A stretch of DNA of 64,000 nucleotides. Source: Streptomyces sp. NBC_00536 (GTDB taxonomy: Bacteria > Actinomycetota > Actinomycetes > Streptomycetales > Streptomycetaceae). The stretch spans positions 5,146,001 through 5,210,000 of the forward strand of contig NZ_CP107819.1 in assembly GCF_036346295.1 (NCBI RefSeq), in the 5' to 3' direction. The first letter of the stretch is position 1; each line of letters opens with the position of its first letter. Shown piece after piece: positions 17,596 to 26,474 of the stretch. The position numbers were made by a program, and so were the translations under genes. The notes under the pieces were generated by a model. That model did not search any database and had not been told where the DNA came from. It saw only the letters and a list, made by a program, of their open reading frames with translations.

Positions 17596-18280
17596 CCGCC
17601 GCGTCCGGCGCCTGCGCCGCACCCGGCCTGGCCACGCCGATCGGGCAGGAGACGCCCGTACCGCCGATGCCGCAGTAGCCCGCGGGGTTCTTGTCCAGGT
17701 ACTGCTGGTGGTACGGCTCCGCGGGCCAGAACGGGCGGTCCGCGGCGGGGAGCACGGCCGTGGTGATCGCGCCGTAGCGGGACGCGGTCAGGACCTGCTG
17801 GTAGGCGTCGCGGGAGGCTTCCGCGGTGGCCTGGTGGGCGGGGGAGTGGGTGTAGGCCGCGGAGCGGTACTGGGTGCCCACGTCGTTGCCCTGGCGGAAG
17901 CCCTGGGTGGGGTCGTGGTTCTCCCAGAACACCTTCAGCAGGCTCTCGTACGGCAGGACGGCCGGGTCGAAGACGACGCGGACCACCTCGGTGTGGCCCG
18001 TACCGCCCGAGCAGACCTCCTCGTACGACGGGTTCTCGGTGGAACCGCCCTGGTAGCCGACGAGCGTGGTCCACACGCCCGGAGTCTGCCAGAAGATGCG
18101 CTCCGCGCCCCAGAAACAGCCCAGCCCGAAGTCCGCGACCTCCAGATGGGCCGGGTAGGGCCCGGCCAGCGGGTTGCCGAGCACCGTGTGGCGGGACGGC
18201 AGGTCGAACTGCGGGGTGGGGCGGCCCTTGAGGGCCTGCTCCGGGGTGGGGAGTTCGGGGGTGCGGCGGTAACTGAACAC
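17588..18280 (-). CDS. msrA: Peptide-methionine (S)-S-oxide reductase MsrA
   Basis: Repairs oxidised methionine in proteins. The catalytic motif GCFWGAE is intact, followed by the conserved [31 protein letters not shown] region and the [19 protein letters not shown] segment. The C-terminal [14 protein letters not shown] holds likely resolving cysteines. A GGAGG site sits just ahead of the GTG start. At about 230 residues it has the long actinobacterial form. Confidence 0.95.
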   Translation of the reverse strand: MFSYRRTPELPTPEQALKGRPTPQFDLPSRHTVLGNPLAGPYPAHLEVADFGLGCFWGAERIFWQTPGVWTTLVGYQGGSTENPSYEEVCSGGTGHTEVVRVVFDPAVLPYESLLKVFWENHDPTQGFRQGNDVGTQYRSAAYTHSPAHQATAEASRDAYQQVLTASRYGAITTAVLPAADRPFWPAEPYHQQYLDKNPAGYCGIGGTGVSCPIGVARPGAAQAPDAAGA

Positions 18281-18376
18281 AAGGGCCTCCTCGGCGGCGG
18301 TCGCACAGGTGACAACGGGGAAGGGCGGGCCGGGATTCCCCCCACCTGGAGAGATCCGACCCGCCCCGCCGGCGCC

Positions 18377-19483
18377 TCACGCGTCCGGTGTCACCTGGCC
18401 CACGCTGTAGTCGCGCAGCTTCAGGTAGCGGGCCACGGGGTCGCCCGCGTAGGTCCACGGCGCGGTGCCGACGTACCCGTCGATGTGGCGGAACTGCTCG
18501 ACCGCCTCCGGGTAGCGGTCCTGCCAGTACAGGACCCAGGCCAGCATGTGCCGCACCCGCAGCACCCGCCGGTCGCCCGGCGCGGCGGCCGCGACGTCCG
18601 CCAGGGCCGCCGTCGCGGCCGCGACGATCTCCGGCTCCTTGTAGTACACGTCCGGGTCGACGTCGGCCTCGTTCGTCTCCTGCTCGAAGTACGCGTACAG
18701 CGGCAGCAGCGACAGCAGGTCACCGGGCTCGCCCAGCGCCGCCGCCTCCCGCGCGTAGGCCGCGGCCTCCGCGTGCGAGCCGTGCCACTTGTGGCACCAG
18801 TACTGCAGCGCCCGCACGTGCGCCGACAGGTGCTTGGGGTCCCGCTTGACGATCTCCGCCGTCAGCGCGCGGAACCGCTCGTGCGGGTAGTTCAGCCCGA
18901 GCGCGATGGGCTGTTCCAGGACGTACGGGGTGGGGTCCGCGGGGTCGGCCAGCGCCTGCGCCTCCTCCACCAGCCCCTGCGCCTTCGCCTGCAGCTCGTG
19001 GAAGACGCGGAACTGCTCCCGCGAGGTCTGGCTGGCCCGCAGCGCGCCCCGCACGTTCGAGGCGACGGTGAGCGCCGAGTCCGCGTCGACCGCGGCGGCG
19101 GCCGGGTCGGCGGGCCGGGCCGCGCGCCAGGCGCGCAGCCAGCCGTCGTCCTGCGCGGCCTCGTCGCCGAGGACGTAGACGCGCGCGTAGCGCTCCTCCC
19201 AGTCCGTGCCCGCCGCCTCGATCCAGGCCGCGCCCGCCTGCCAGTCACCGGCGCGGACGGCGGCCAGTACGACGCCGTGCTCGGCCGGTACGGGCCCCGA
19301 GCGCCCGGTGTCGAGCCGGTCGCCCGGCAGGAAGCCCTGCGCGACGGACCGGCCCGCCACCCGGGCGCCGATGGCCTCGACCTCGGCGGTCAGCCGCTTG
19401 GCCTTGCGGATGTAGTACACGCCGCGCAGCACATAGGCGGCCACGGCCAGCAGGGCGAGTCCCAGCACGCCCAGGAAGATCAT
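18377..19483 (-). CDS. Membrane-anchored TPR-like protein, paralogue 1
   Basis: A 368-residue protein with one N-terminal membrane segment (MIFLGVLGLALLAVAAYVL) and a large cytoplasmic helical domain resembling TPR repeats. Two signatures recur in the paralogues that start at 22339 and 23606: LQYWCHKWHGS and FRHIDGYVGTAPWTYAGDP. Its start overlaps the stop of the M48 protease gene, so the two are translationally coupled. Function unknown; a scaffold or adaptor for the protease is possible. Confidence 0.75.
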   Translation of the reverse strand: MIFLGVLGLALLAVAAYVLRGVYYIRKAKRLTAEVEAIGARVAGRSVAQGFLPGDRLDTGRSGPVPAEHGVVLAAVRAGDWQAGAAWIEAAGTDWEERYARVYVLGDEAAQDDGWLRAWRAARPADPAAAAVDADSALTVASNVRGALRASQTSREQFRVFHELQAKAQGLVEEAQALADPADPTPYVLEQPIALGLNYPHERFRALTAEIVKRDPKHLSAHVRALQYWCHKWHGSHAEAAAYAREAAALGEPGDLLSLLPLYAYFEQETNEADVDPDVYYKEPEIVAAATAALADVAAAAPGDRRVLRVRHMLAWVLYWQDRYPEAVEQFRHIDGYVGTAPWTYAGDPVARYLKLRDYSVGQVTPDA

Positions 19484-21087
19484 CACGCCGCCACCAGCTT
19501 CCGCAGCGGTGCGGTGTCGCCCTGGTCGGCCACGGCCGCGTCCAGGGCCGCGGTCAGCTCGTCCTCGAAGCCCTCGGCGCGGTAGTCCAGGGTCGCCGAG
19601 TCCGACCACGACAGCTGCCAGCGGGCCGCCCCGCGGGCCGTCAGCTCCACGGTGACCAGCTGGTTCAGCGCGCGGCGCAGCCCCGGGCGGGCGAACTCGC
19701 GGGCCGCGCGGCCGGTGGCCGCCGCGGCCTCCTCGGACTTGGGCAGCCGGTCCGCGAGCCGCCACAGGGCGGCCGGGTCGGCGTCGATCAGGTCCAGGAA
19801 GTCACCGAGGTTCCCCTCGGTGCCCGGGCGCTCGGCGGCCACGGCCGCGCGGATGTCCTCGGCGCCCTGGGCGACGTAGACGCTCATGCTCTCGTGCACC
19901 AGCTCCGGCCAGTCGGCGCGGCGCAGCCCCAGCGCCTCGGGGGTGAGCACCTCGTGCTCCAGCGCGGCGAGGGCGCCGCCCGCGGAGACCAGCATCTCCA
20001 GCGCGGGACGGGTCGCGGCGGCGCCGCGGCCGTCGTCCGGCAGGGCCTCGATCCGGGCCACCCGGTCCGCGATGGGCGGGTGCGAGTCGTACGGGGAGGC
20101 GGGCCGCTCCGGCAGCTCCTCGCGCAGCCCCGCCAGCTCCTCCTCGCGGGCGCGCAACAGTTCGCCGAAACCGCCGAAGACCTGGCCCGGGGCGGGCAGC
20201 AGGCCCGCGCCGACGCCGAGGGTGGCGTACGAACCCATGTAGAAGTCGTGCGCGGAGACCAGCGCGGGCAGCTCGCGCAGCGCGGAGGCGTAGGCGTCGC
20301 GGCCCGCGATGCGGGCGGCGGCCAGGTCGGCGGCGTACTCCTGGCGGCGGAAGCCGGAGAGGGTGGCCCGCATGAAGAAGGACCCGTAGGCGGTGTAGAT
20401 CTTGGCCATCGAGCGGTACAGGACGCCCGAACCGGTGGTGTTGACCTCCTTCGCCTTCTTGCCCTTGGCGATCCGCTTGCCGGCCTGCTTCTCCTGCTTG
20501 GCGCGCTCCTTGGCGACCGTGTTGTCCGCCCGCTCGTGGAAGTGCGCGATGGTCCGGCCGATCTGCGCCTTGCCGCGCACGATCAGCGGGGTGAAGCGGG
20601 TGTCGGCGTTGCTGTAGTGGCCCAGCTCGTGCGCCAGGACCGCGCGCAGCTGCATCTCGTCGAGCCCCGTCATCAGCGGCAGGCCGATGTACATGCGGCG
20701 CGGGCCGGGCAGCAGGCCGAGCAGCCGGGAGTCCTCGCTGACCGCCGCGTTGACCTCGTCGGTCAGCACGATCTCGTCCGGCGCGCGGGTGCCGACGGCG
20801 GCCGCCAGCTCGCGGACGGTCGCCCACAGCCGCGGTTCCTGCTGCTCGGTGGGGCGCAGACCCGCCATCGGCTCGCCCTTGGGCGTGCGGAGCATGAACA
20901 TGCCGCGCACGACCGGGACGGCGAGGACCAGGGTGACGAGGACGAGCTTGACGACGCCCGGGCCGTGTCCGCCCGAGGCGATGGCGGCGTAGTCGACGCC
21001 CGCGAGGACGGCGAGCAGGACGAAGCCGAGCAGATAGAAGCCGGACAGGAGTACGAGCGCGCGCAATGCGCGCAGCGAAGCGCCCAT
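19483..21087 (-). CDS. M48 family membrane metalloprotease
   Basis: A 534-residue protein related to HtpX and CAAX-type proteases. Two hydrophobic segments lie near the N-terminus (about residues 12-35 and 48-65). The zinc motif HELGH is at about residues 151-155, followed by the family helix with SNAD. The third zinc ligand is probably in the EYAADLAAARIAG segment. The C-terminal 250 residues are not typical of HtpX. It lies between TPR-like paralogue genes on the same strand and shares a stop/start overlap with the downstream one. Confidence 0.88.
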   Translation of the reverse strand: MGASLRALRALVLLSGFYLLGFVLLAVLAGVDYAAIASGGHGPGVVKLVLVTLVLAVPVVRGMFMLRTPKGEPMAGLRPTEQQEPRLWATVRELAAAVGTRAPDEIVLTDEVNAAVSEDSRLLGLLPGPRRMYIGLPLMTGLDEMQLRAVLAHELGHYSNADTRFTPLIVRGKAQIGRTIAHFHERADNTVAKERAKQEKQAGKRIAKGKKAKEVNTTGSGVLYRSMAKIYTAYGSFFMRATLSGFRRQEYAADLAAARIAGRDAYASALRELPALVSAHDFYMGSYATLGVGAGLLPAPGQVFGGFGELLRAREEELAGLREELPERPASPYDSHPPIADRVARIEALPDDGRGAAATRPALEMLVSAGGALAALEHEVLTPEALGLRRADWPELVHESMSVYVAQGAEDIRAAVAAERPGTEGNLGDFLDLIDADPAALWRLADRLPKSEEAAAATGRAAREFARPGLRRALNQLVTVELTARGAARWQLSWSDSATLDYRAEGFEDELTAALDAAVADQGDTAPLRKLVAA

Positions 21088-21223
21088 TTGGAAGGATCCC
21101 CCCACGGGATGTGATGTGTGACGAGGCCGCACGGCGCGGAGCGCAGCGTGCGGCCTCGAAGCGTACGAACAGTGCGAAGAGTATGCCGGGTCCGCCGCCG
21201 GACAAGCGGAACAAGGGCCTCCG

Positions 21224-22339
21224 TCAGCGGCGCGACCCGTACGCCGCACGGCCGCGCGCGTGGTCGAAGGCGGCGACGGCGCCCGCGGCGTCCTGGTTCC
21301 AGGGGCTCGCGCCGCAGTACGGGCCGATGTGCTGGAACTGCACCAGCGCCTCCCGGTACATCCCCGCCACCAGCAGGTGGTGGGCGAGGCGGTGACGCAG
21401 CCGCGGCAGGTCGTCGTGGTCCGGCGCGAGGGTGTCCAGGCGCTGGGCCACGTCCCGCAGCCGGGCCTTGACGGAGAGGTCGGCGCGGCTGCCGCGGAAA
21501 CCGTCGCGCCGGGCGACCTCGTCGAGGGCCTGGAGGTAGAGGCCGGGGAGCGGACTGCCGGCCGGGGCGCCCGCGACGGCGCGCACCGCGAAGTCGAACA
21601 TCGACGTGTCGGAACCGCTCCACTTGGCGCACCAGTACTGCAGGGCCTGGGTGTGGGCGGCCATGTGGTGCGGGGCGCGCAGCTGGAGGTTGCGCCACAG
21701 GTCGGAGAACTGGCTGTGCGAGTACCCCATGGCGCGCGCCGCCGTCAGCATCACGACCCAGGGGCCCGGGTCGTGCGGGGCGCGGTCCGCCACCTGCTGG
21801 GCCGCGGCCATCGCCGAGGGGAGCATGGACCGGAACTGGCGCATGTTGGCGTCGGGGACCTTGTGTGCGTACTCCGCCCCGCGGATCTCCCAGGCGCGCC
21901 GCACCAGCAGCATCGCGAACACGGTGCCCGCGTCGCCGTTCTCGGGCTGGGCGGAGCGCCAGTCGGTCAGCCAGCGGTCGTCGCTCCCGGCGACATGGAT
22001 CAGCAGCTCGATCCGCGACCACCGCTCGTCCCAGTCGCTCCCGGCGGCCTCGCAGTACGCGGCGGCCACCCGCCAGTCGCCCTCCCAGGCGGCGTCGGCC
22101 GTCTTCTGGGCCTCCGCCCGGTGCGCGGGATCCGGCTCCGGGCCCGCGCGGCGGGGGTCCAGGGCGGCCGTGGGGACCAGGCCGAAGGCGGCGGGGTCGA
22201 AGCGCGTACGTATCCAGCGCGAGGCGAACGGGCCGCCGCGGACGGCCTTGCCGCCCTGCTTCGCCCGCCGGCGGCTCCTGAGTATGACCAGGCAGGGGAA
22301 GGCGACGAGCGCGATGATGAGCAGATAGGTGGCGATCAC
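21224..22339 (-). CDS. Membrane-anchored TPR-like protein, paralogue 2
   Basis: A 371-residue protein with an N-terminal membrane helix (MIATYLLIIALVAFPCLVIL) and a helical domain. It shares LQYWCAKWSGS and FQHIGPYCGASPWNQ with the two neighbouring paralogues, which marks a local duplication. It is upstream of the M48 gene with a gap of about 136 bases. No recognised family. Confidence 0.75.
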   Translation of the reverse strand: MIATYLLIIALVAFPCLVILRSRRRAKQGGKAVRGGPFASRWIRTRFDPAAFGLVPTAALDPRRAGPEPDPAHRAEAQKTADAAWEGDWRVAAAYCEAAGSDWDERWSRIELLIHVAGSDDRWLTDWRSAQPENGDAGTVFAMLLVRRAWEIRGAEYAHKVPDANMRQFRSMLPSAMAAAQQVADRAPHDPGPWVVMLTAARAMGYSHSQFSDLWRNLQLRAPHHMAAHTQALQYWCAKWSGSDTSMFDFAVRAVAGAPAGSPLPGLYLQALDEVARRDGFRGSRADLSVKARLRDVAQRLDTLAPDHDDLPRLRHRLAHHLLVAGMYREALVQFQHIGPYCGASPWNQDAAGAVAAFDHARGRAAYGSRR

Positions 22340-22499
22340 CCCGGGATCATGCGGTCCACCGGCCCCTTACGGCAACCTTATTCGCCGAGGTGAGGGGCGG
22401 GATGAGGGGCGGGGGCGGGGCCGGTGAGGGCCGGGGACGAGGCCTCCGGCCCCAACCCCGGCCCGCCCCCGGCGCGTTGCCCGCGCGCTGCCGTGTCGC

Positions 22500-23606
22500 T
22501 CAGCGCGGCAGCGTCGCGGGCGAGCCGCCGTTCGCCTCGTAACCCGCCACGGCCAGCGCCCGGTACACCGCGTAGTGCGCCGCCGGATCCGCGCTGTGCG
22601 ACCAGGGCAGCGCGCCGACGTACCCGTCGACGTGCCGCAGCTGCTCCATCGCCTCGGCCCACCGCTCGCCGTTGACCAGGAACAGGATCAGCAGGTGGCG
22701 TACGTGCGCCAGCATCGGATCGTCCGCGCGCGCCGAGTGCACGGCGTACAGCGCGCCCTCCACGGCCCGGGTGACCACCGCGCTCTGGTAGAAGCTCTGC
22801 ACCGTCGTGAACTCCGGCAGGTGCTCGTACACCGCGAACAGCGGCAGCGCGGCGAGCAGCGAGCCCCGCGGGGCGCGCGCGGCCGCGTGGTGCGTGAAGG
22901 CGTCGGACTTCTCGCGGGAGCCGTGCCACTTCTCGCACCAGTAGTGCAGCGCCGCCAGGTGCGCGCCCATGTGCTCGGGCGCCCGGTCGATGACCTTCGC
23001 CCACAGGGCGTCGAACTCGGCCTCGGAATAGCCCAGTCCACGGGCGACGGCCAGCTCGGTGATGTACGGGACCGGGTCGCCGGGGGCGAGCAGCGCGGCA
23101 TTGCCGCACGCCGTACGGGCCTCCTCCAGGATGATCCGGTGGTCCGTGGAGCCCACGCCGCCCGACTGCCGCCACGCCTGCTGGACCAGCAGCTCGGCGT
23201 GCACCTGCGCGCCGCCCGCGTCCTTCGGGGCCTCCAGCCGCCACGCCTTCAGCCACTGCGCGCCGACCCCCGGCTGCTTCGCGAGGTCCAGCGCCGCCGC
23301 TCCCGCGAAGGCCTGCACGCGCTGCCAGCGCACCTCGCCCTCCCGCGGGGTGCCCGCGAGCAGCATGGACGCCGCCTGCCACTGGCCGCTGCGCTCGACG
23401 TTGCCGAGGGCGTCCATCAGGTCCCGGTCGGGCCCGGGGACCCGGATGTCGAGCTGTTCCTGCCGGGCGAAGCCGTAGGCCTCGGGGTCGGCGGCGTCGG
23501 GGCTGCCGGGTGCGACGAGGCGGACGCCGCCGCGCCTGCGCCGGATGTACGGCCCGACGACGGCGAAGAGCATGCCCACCGCGATCAGGAACCACAAAAT
23601 CTCCAT
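22500..23606 (-). CDS. Membrane-anchored TPR-like protein, paralogue 3
   Basis: A 368-residue protein starting with a membrane helix (MEILWFLIAVGMLFAVVGPYI) then a basic stop-transfer. It carries the same two family signatures as LHYWCEKWHGS and LRHVDGYVGALPWSHSADP. It is the first gene of the four-gene minus-strand group and is divergent from metB. The 160 bases between it and paralogue 2 hold GC-rich inverted sequence but no gene. Confidence 0.75.
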   Translation of the reverse strand: MEILWFLIAVGMLFAVVGPYIRRRRGGVRLVAPGSPDAADPEAYGFARQEQLDIRVPGPDRDLMDALGNVERSGQWQAASMLLAGTPREGEVRWQRVQAFAGAAALDLAKQPGVGAQWLKAWRLEAPKDAGGAQVHAELLVQQAWRQSGGVGSTDHRIILEEARTACGNAALLAPGDPVPYITELAVARGLGYSEAEFDALWAKVIDRAPEHMGAHLAALHYWCEKWHGSREKSDAFTHHAAARAPRGSLLAALPLFAVYEHLPEFTTVQSFYQSAVVTRAVEGALYAVHSARADDPMLAHVRHLLILFLVNGERWAEAMEQLRHVDGYVGALPWSHSADPAAHYAVYRALAVAGYEANGGSPATLPR

Positions 23607-23700
23607 GCTCCCCAGCGAACCAGACGTACGCCCCCGGACGCGAATGCGGGGTGCCCCGGCCGCTCGGCGGTTCACCTCACACAGCCCTTAGGCTCTGCTC

Positions 23701-24858
23701 ATGAGCGACGACAGCCACGAGCACCAGAGCTTCGAGACCCGTGCCATCCACGCGGGCAACAAGGCCGACCCCCTGACCGGCGCGGTCGTGCCCCCGATCT
23801 ACCAGGTCTCCACCTACAAGCAGGACGGCGTCGGCGGCCTGCGCGGCGGCTACGAGTACAGCCGCAGCGCGAACCCGACCCGTACCGCCCTGGAGGAGAA
23901 CCTGGCGGCACTGGAGGGCGGCACCCGCGGGCTGGCCTTCGCCTCGGGGCTGGCGGCCGAGGACTGCCTGCTGCGCACGCTGCTCTCCCCGGGCGACCAC
24001 GTGGTCATCCCGAACGACGCGTACGGCGGCACCTTCCGCCTCTTCGCGAAGGTCGTCTCCCGCTGGGGCGTGGACTGGTCGGTGGCCGACACCTCCGACG
24101 CGGCCGCGGTCCAGGCGGCCATCACCCCGAAGACCAAGGTCATCTGGGTCGAGACCCCCTCCAACCCGCTCCTCGGCATCACGGACATCGCCGTGATCGC
24201 CGACATCGCGCGGACGGCGGGCGCCAAGCTCGTCGTGGACAACACCTTCGCCTCCCCCTACCTCCAGCAGCCCCTCGCCCTCGGCGCGGACGTGGTCCTG
24301 CACTCCCTCACCAAGTACATGGGCGGGCACTCCGACGTCGTCGGCGGCGCGCTGATCACGGCCGACGCGGCCCTCGGCGAGGAACTGGCCTACCACCAGA
24401 ACGCGATGGGCGCCGTGGCCGGCCCCTTCGACTCCTGGATCGTGCTGCGCGGCATCAAGACGCTGGCCGTCCGCATGGACCGGCACTCGGAGAACGCCAC
24501 GCGCGTCGCCGACATGCTGACCCGCCACGCGAAGGTCACCAAGGTCCTCTACCCGGGCCTGCCGGACCACCCGGGCCACGAGATCGCCGCGAAGCAGATG
24601 AAGTCCTTCGGCGGCATGATCTCCTTCCAGGTCGTCGGCGGCGAGGAGGCGGCGGTCGAGGTCTGCAACCGCGCCAAGCTCTTCACGCTGGGCGAGTCCC
24701 TCGGCGGCGTCGAGTCCCTGATCGAGCACCCGGGCCGGATGACCCACGCCTCGGTGGCGGGCTCGGCCCTGGAGGTTCCCGGAGACCTGGTCCGCCTGTC
24801 GGTGGGCATCGAGGCCGCCGACGACCTCATCGCGGACCTCGTCCAGGCACTGGGCTAG
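23701..24858 (+). CDS. metB: Cystathionine gamma-synthase
   Basis: A PLP enzyme of the trans-sulfuration family, 385 residues. It joins O-acyl-homoserine and cysteine to give cystathionine in methionine synthesis. The PLP lysine lies in HSLTKYMGGHSDVVGG and the phosphate-binding region in FASGLAAEDCLL. The closely related cystathionine gamma-lyase cannot be fully excluded on sequence alone. It stands alone, divergent from the TPR-like genes. Confidence 0.9.
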   Translation: MSDDSHEHQSFETRAIHAGNKADPLTGAVVPPIYQVSTYKQDGVGGLRGGYEYSRSANPTRTALEENLAALEGGTRGLAFASGLAAEDCLLRTLLSPGDHVVIPNDAYGGTFRLFAKVVSRWGVDWSVADTSDAAAVQAAITPKTKVIWVETPSNPLLGITDIAVIADIARTAGAKLVVDNTFASPYLQQPLALGADVVLHSLTKYMGGHSDVVGGALITADAALGEELAYHQNAMGAVAGPFDSWIVLRGIKTLAVRMDRHSENATRVADMLTRHAKVTKVLYPGLPDHPGHEIAAKQMKSFGGMISFQVVGGEEAAVEVCNRAKLFTLGESLGGVESLIEHPGRMTHASVAGSALEVPGDLVRLSVGIEAADDLIADLVQALG

Positions 24859-24882
24859 TCACTCTGTCGGCCGGACGTGGTC

Positions 24883-25134
24883 CTACCAGCCCCGCAGGGG
24901 CGGGGCCACGTCCGTCGGCGGGATCTCCCACGGGTGCGTGCGCGCCGCCCACACCGTGAAGGCGACCGCCGCCGCGAACACCACGGCCCACCCCAGCCGG
25001 CGCAGCACCCGGCGCCGCCGCAGCAGCCGCCCGCCCCGGGCGGCGGCGACGGCCGCGAGGTCCACCGGCACCACCGGGTGCGGGCCCTCCATCAGGCGCC
25101 TGACCTCGGCCTCCTTGCGGTCGGGGGCGCCCAT
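24883..25134 (-). CDS. Small membrane protein, possible anti-sigma partner
   Basis: An 83-residue protein with an N-terminal cytoplasmic helix (MGAPDRKEAEVRRLMEGPHP), a basic stretch and one membrane segment (LGWAVVFAAAVAFTVWAA). Its ATG overlaps the stop of the sigma-factor-like gene by one base (TGATG). Position and topology fit an anti-sigma factor or a membrane tether, but it is too short for a zinc-binding anti-sigma domain and has no HxxxCxxC motif. Confidence 0.7.
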   Translation of the reverse strand: MGAPDRKEAEVRRLMEGPHPVVPVDLAAVAAARGGRLLRRRRVLRRLGWAVVFAAAVAFTVWAARTHPWEIPPTDVAPPLRGW

Positions 25135-25667
25135 CACGCGGCCCGTCCGGGTGCTGCCCGCAGCGCCGTCGTCGCGCGGTGGCACACGGCGCGGACCCGG
25201 TCCGCGGGGATCCCGAGCAGCGCGGCCGTCTGCTCCTCGGCCACGCCCTCGTACACGCGCAGCACGATGACGAGACGTTCCTGCGGGCTCAGCCGTACGA
25301 GCACCCCCACGTCCACCCCCGCGTCCGCGCCCGGCCGGGGCCGCGCGTGATGGCGCCAGGCGGAGCGGGCGAAGGCGGCGCACAGTTCGGCGCGCGTGGC
25401 GGCGTACGGATCATCGCCGCGCAGCCGCCGCCAGTCCGCGAACGTACGCGCCAGCGCACCCGACAGCAGCCGCCGCGCCAGCGGCGCCGCGCGCTCAGGC
25501 TCGGCCGTCAGCAGGACGGCGACGTGCAGCAGCCGCCCCGCCGCACCCGCGACGAAGGCTTCGAACTCCGGATAGTCCTTGAACTCCGGATAGGGGCGTG
25601 TGCCGGAACCGGGGAGCCCGCTGAACTCCCCACGCCCGTACGCCGATCGATGGTCCACAACCCACAT
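25134..25667 (-). CDS. ECF/SigE-type RNA polymerase sigma factor
   Basis: A 177-residue sigma-70-like protein. The region 2 part (EAFVAGAAGRLLHVAVLLTAEPERAAPLARRLL) is weak compared with active ECF factors. Region 4 is clear (LSPQERLVIVLRVYEGVAEEQTAALLGIPADRVRAVCHRA), with a helix-turn-helix. The degenerate region 2 may mean altered promoter recognition or loss of activity. It is coupled to a small membrane protein gene. Confidence 0.8.
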   Translation of the reverse strand: MWVVDHRSAYGRGEFSGLPGSGTRPYPEFKDYPEFEAFVAGAAGRLLHVAVLLTAEPERAAPLARRLLSGALARTFADWRRLRGDDPYAATRAELCAAFARSAWRHHARPRPGADAGVDVGVLVRLSPQERLVIVLRVYEGVAEEQTAALLGIPADRVRAVCHRATTALRAAPGRAA

Positions 25668-25692
25668 AGTGCGGGCAGCCGGACCACCCCGG

Positions 25693-26214
25693 TCAAGAGG
25701 TCGGACCGCCCTCGGCGACCGCCGCCATGAGTTCCGACAGCGAGAGGTTGAAACGTGTGAGCAGCGAGGTGAACGCCTCGCGCTCCTCGGGCGACCAGCC
25801 CTCCGTCACCCGCGACATCAGCTCGCGCCGCGAGGAGCGGACCTCCTCCAGCCGCGCCAGCCCGCGCGGGGACAGCGCGAGGACCACCGCCCGCCCGTCC
25901 TCCGGGTGCGAGGTGCGCTTGACCAGGCCCGTGTCCACCAGCGGCGCGACCTGACGGGTCACGGTGGAGGAGTCGATGCCCATGCCGCCCGCGAGCGCCT
26001 TGACGCCCATCGGCCCTTCCAGGTCGAGGCGGTTCAGCAGCAGGTACGCGGCGCGGTCCATCGAGTTGCGGGCCTGGCCGACCCCGCCGAGGCGGGTCTG
26101 CTCCGCCCGCCGGGCGAAGACCGCCACCTGGTGCTGGAGCGCGTCGAGGAGACCCGCCTCGGCGGGCGCGTCCGGCGCCGCCGGGAGGTCGGAATTGGCC
26201 GGAGTGGAAGGCAT
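25693..26214 (-). CDS. MarR family transcriptional regulator
   Basis: A 173-residue winged-helix regulator. The recognition helix region is GGMGIDSSTVTRQVAPLVDTGLVKR and the wing is SHPEDGRAVVLALSPRG. It is divergent from ilvA across about 260 bases, so it could control itself and possibly ilvA. The start at ATG 26214 was chosen; ATG 26235 in the same frame is an alternative. Confidence 0.9.
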   Translation of the reverse strand: MPSTPANSDLPAAPDAPAEAGLLDALQHQVAVFARRAEQTRLGGVGQARNSMDRAAYLLLNRLDLEGPMGVKALAGGMGIDSSTVTRQVAPLVDTGLVKRTSHPEDGRAVVLALSPRGLARLEEVRSSRRELMSRVTEGWSPEEREAFTSLLTRFNLSLSELMAAVAEGGPTS

Positions 26215-26474
26215 GGCCGTGGGCTCTCTTCGCATGGGGGCCGACAAGGATGGGGGACAGAGTACGCGGCTGCGCTGCGGCTCGTACGCCTCGTGCGAGA
26301 ACTGATACGGCAGGCTCGGGGCAGGGATCCGCCGTCTTCCGTACCGGTCTCGGATGGCGAGATTTCGCCCCTCGGCCCGGACCCCGCATCCGCCGCCGGA
26401 TCCGCCCGGCTCCGCCCGTCCCGGCTCGCGGACGGCCCGCGCCGGGTGCCCGCGCAACTGCGAGACTGGGCGCC

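Noticed and set aside
23607..23700. A SAM-type riboswitch ahead of metB
   Set aside because: The gap to the divergent gene is only 94 bases and shows no aptamer-like helices.
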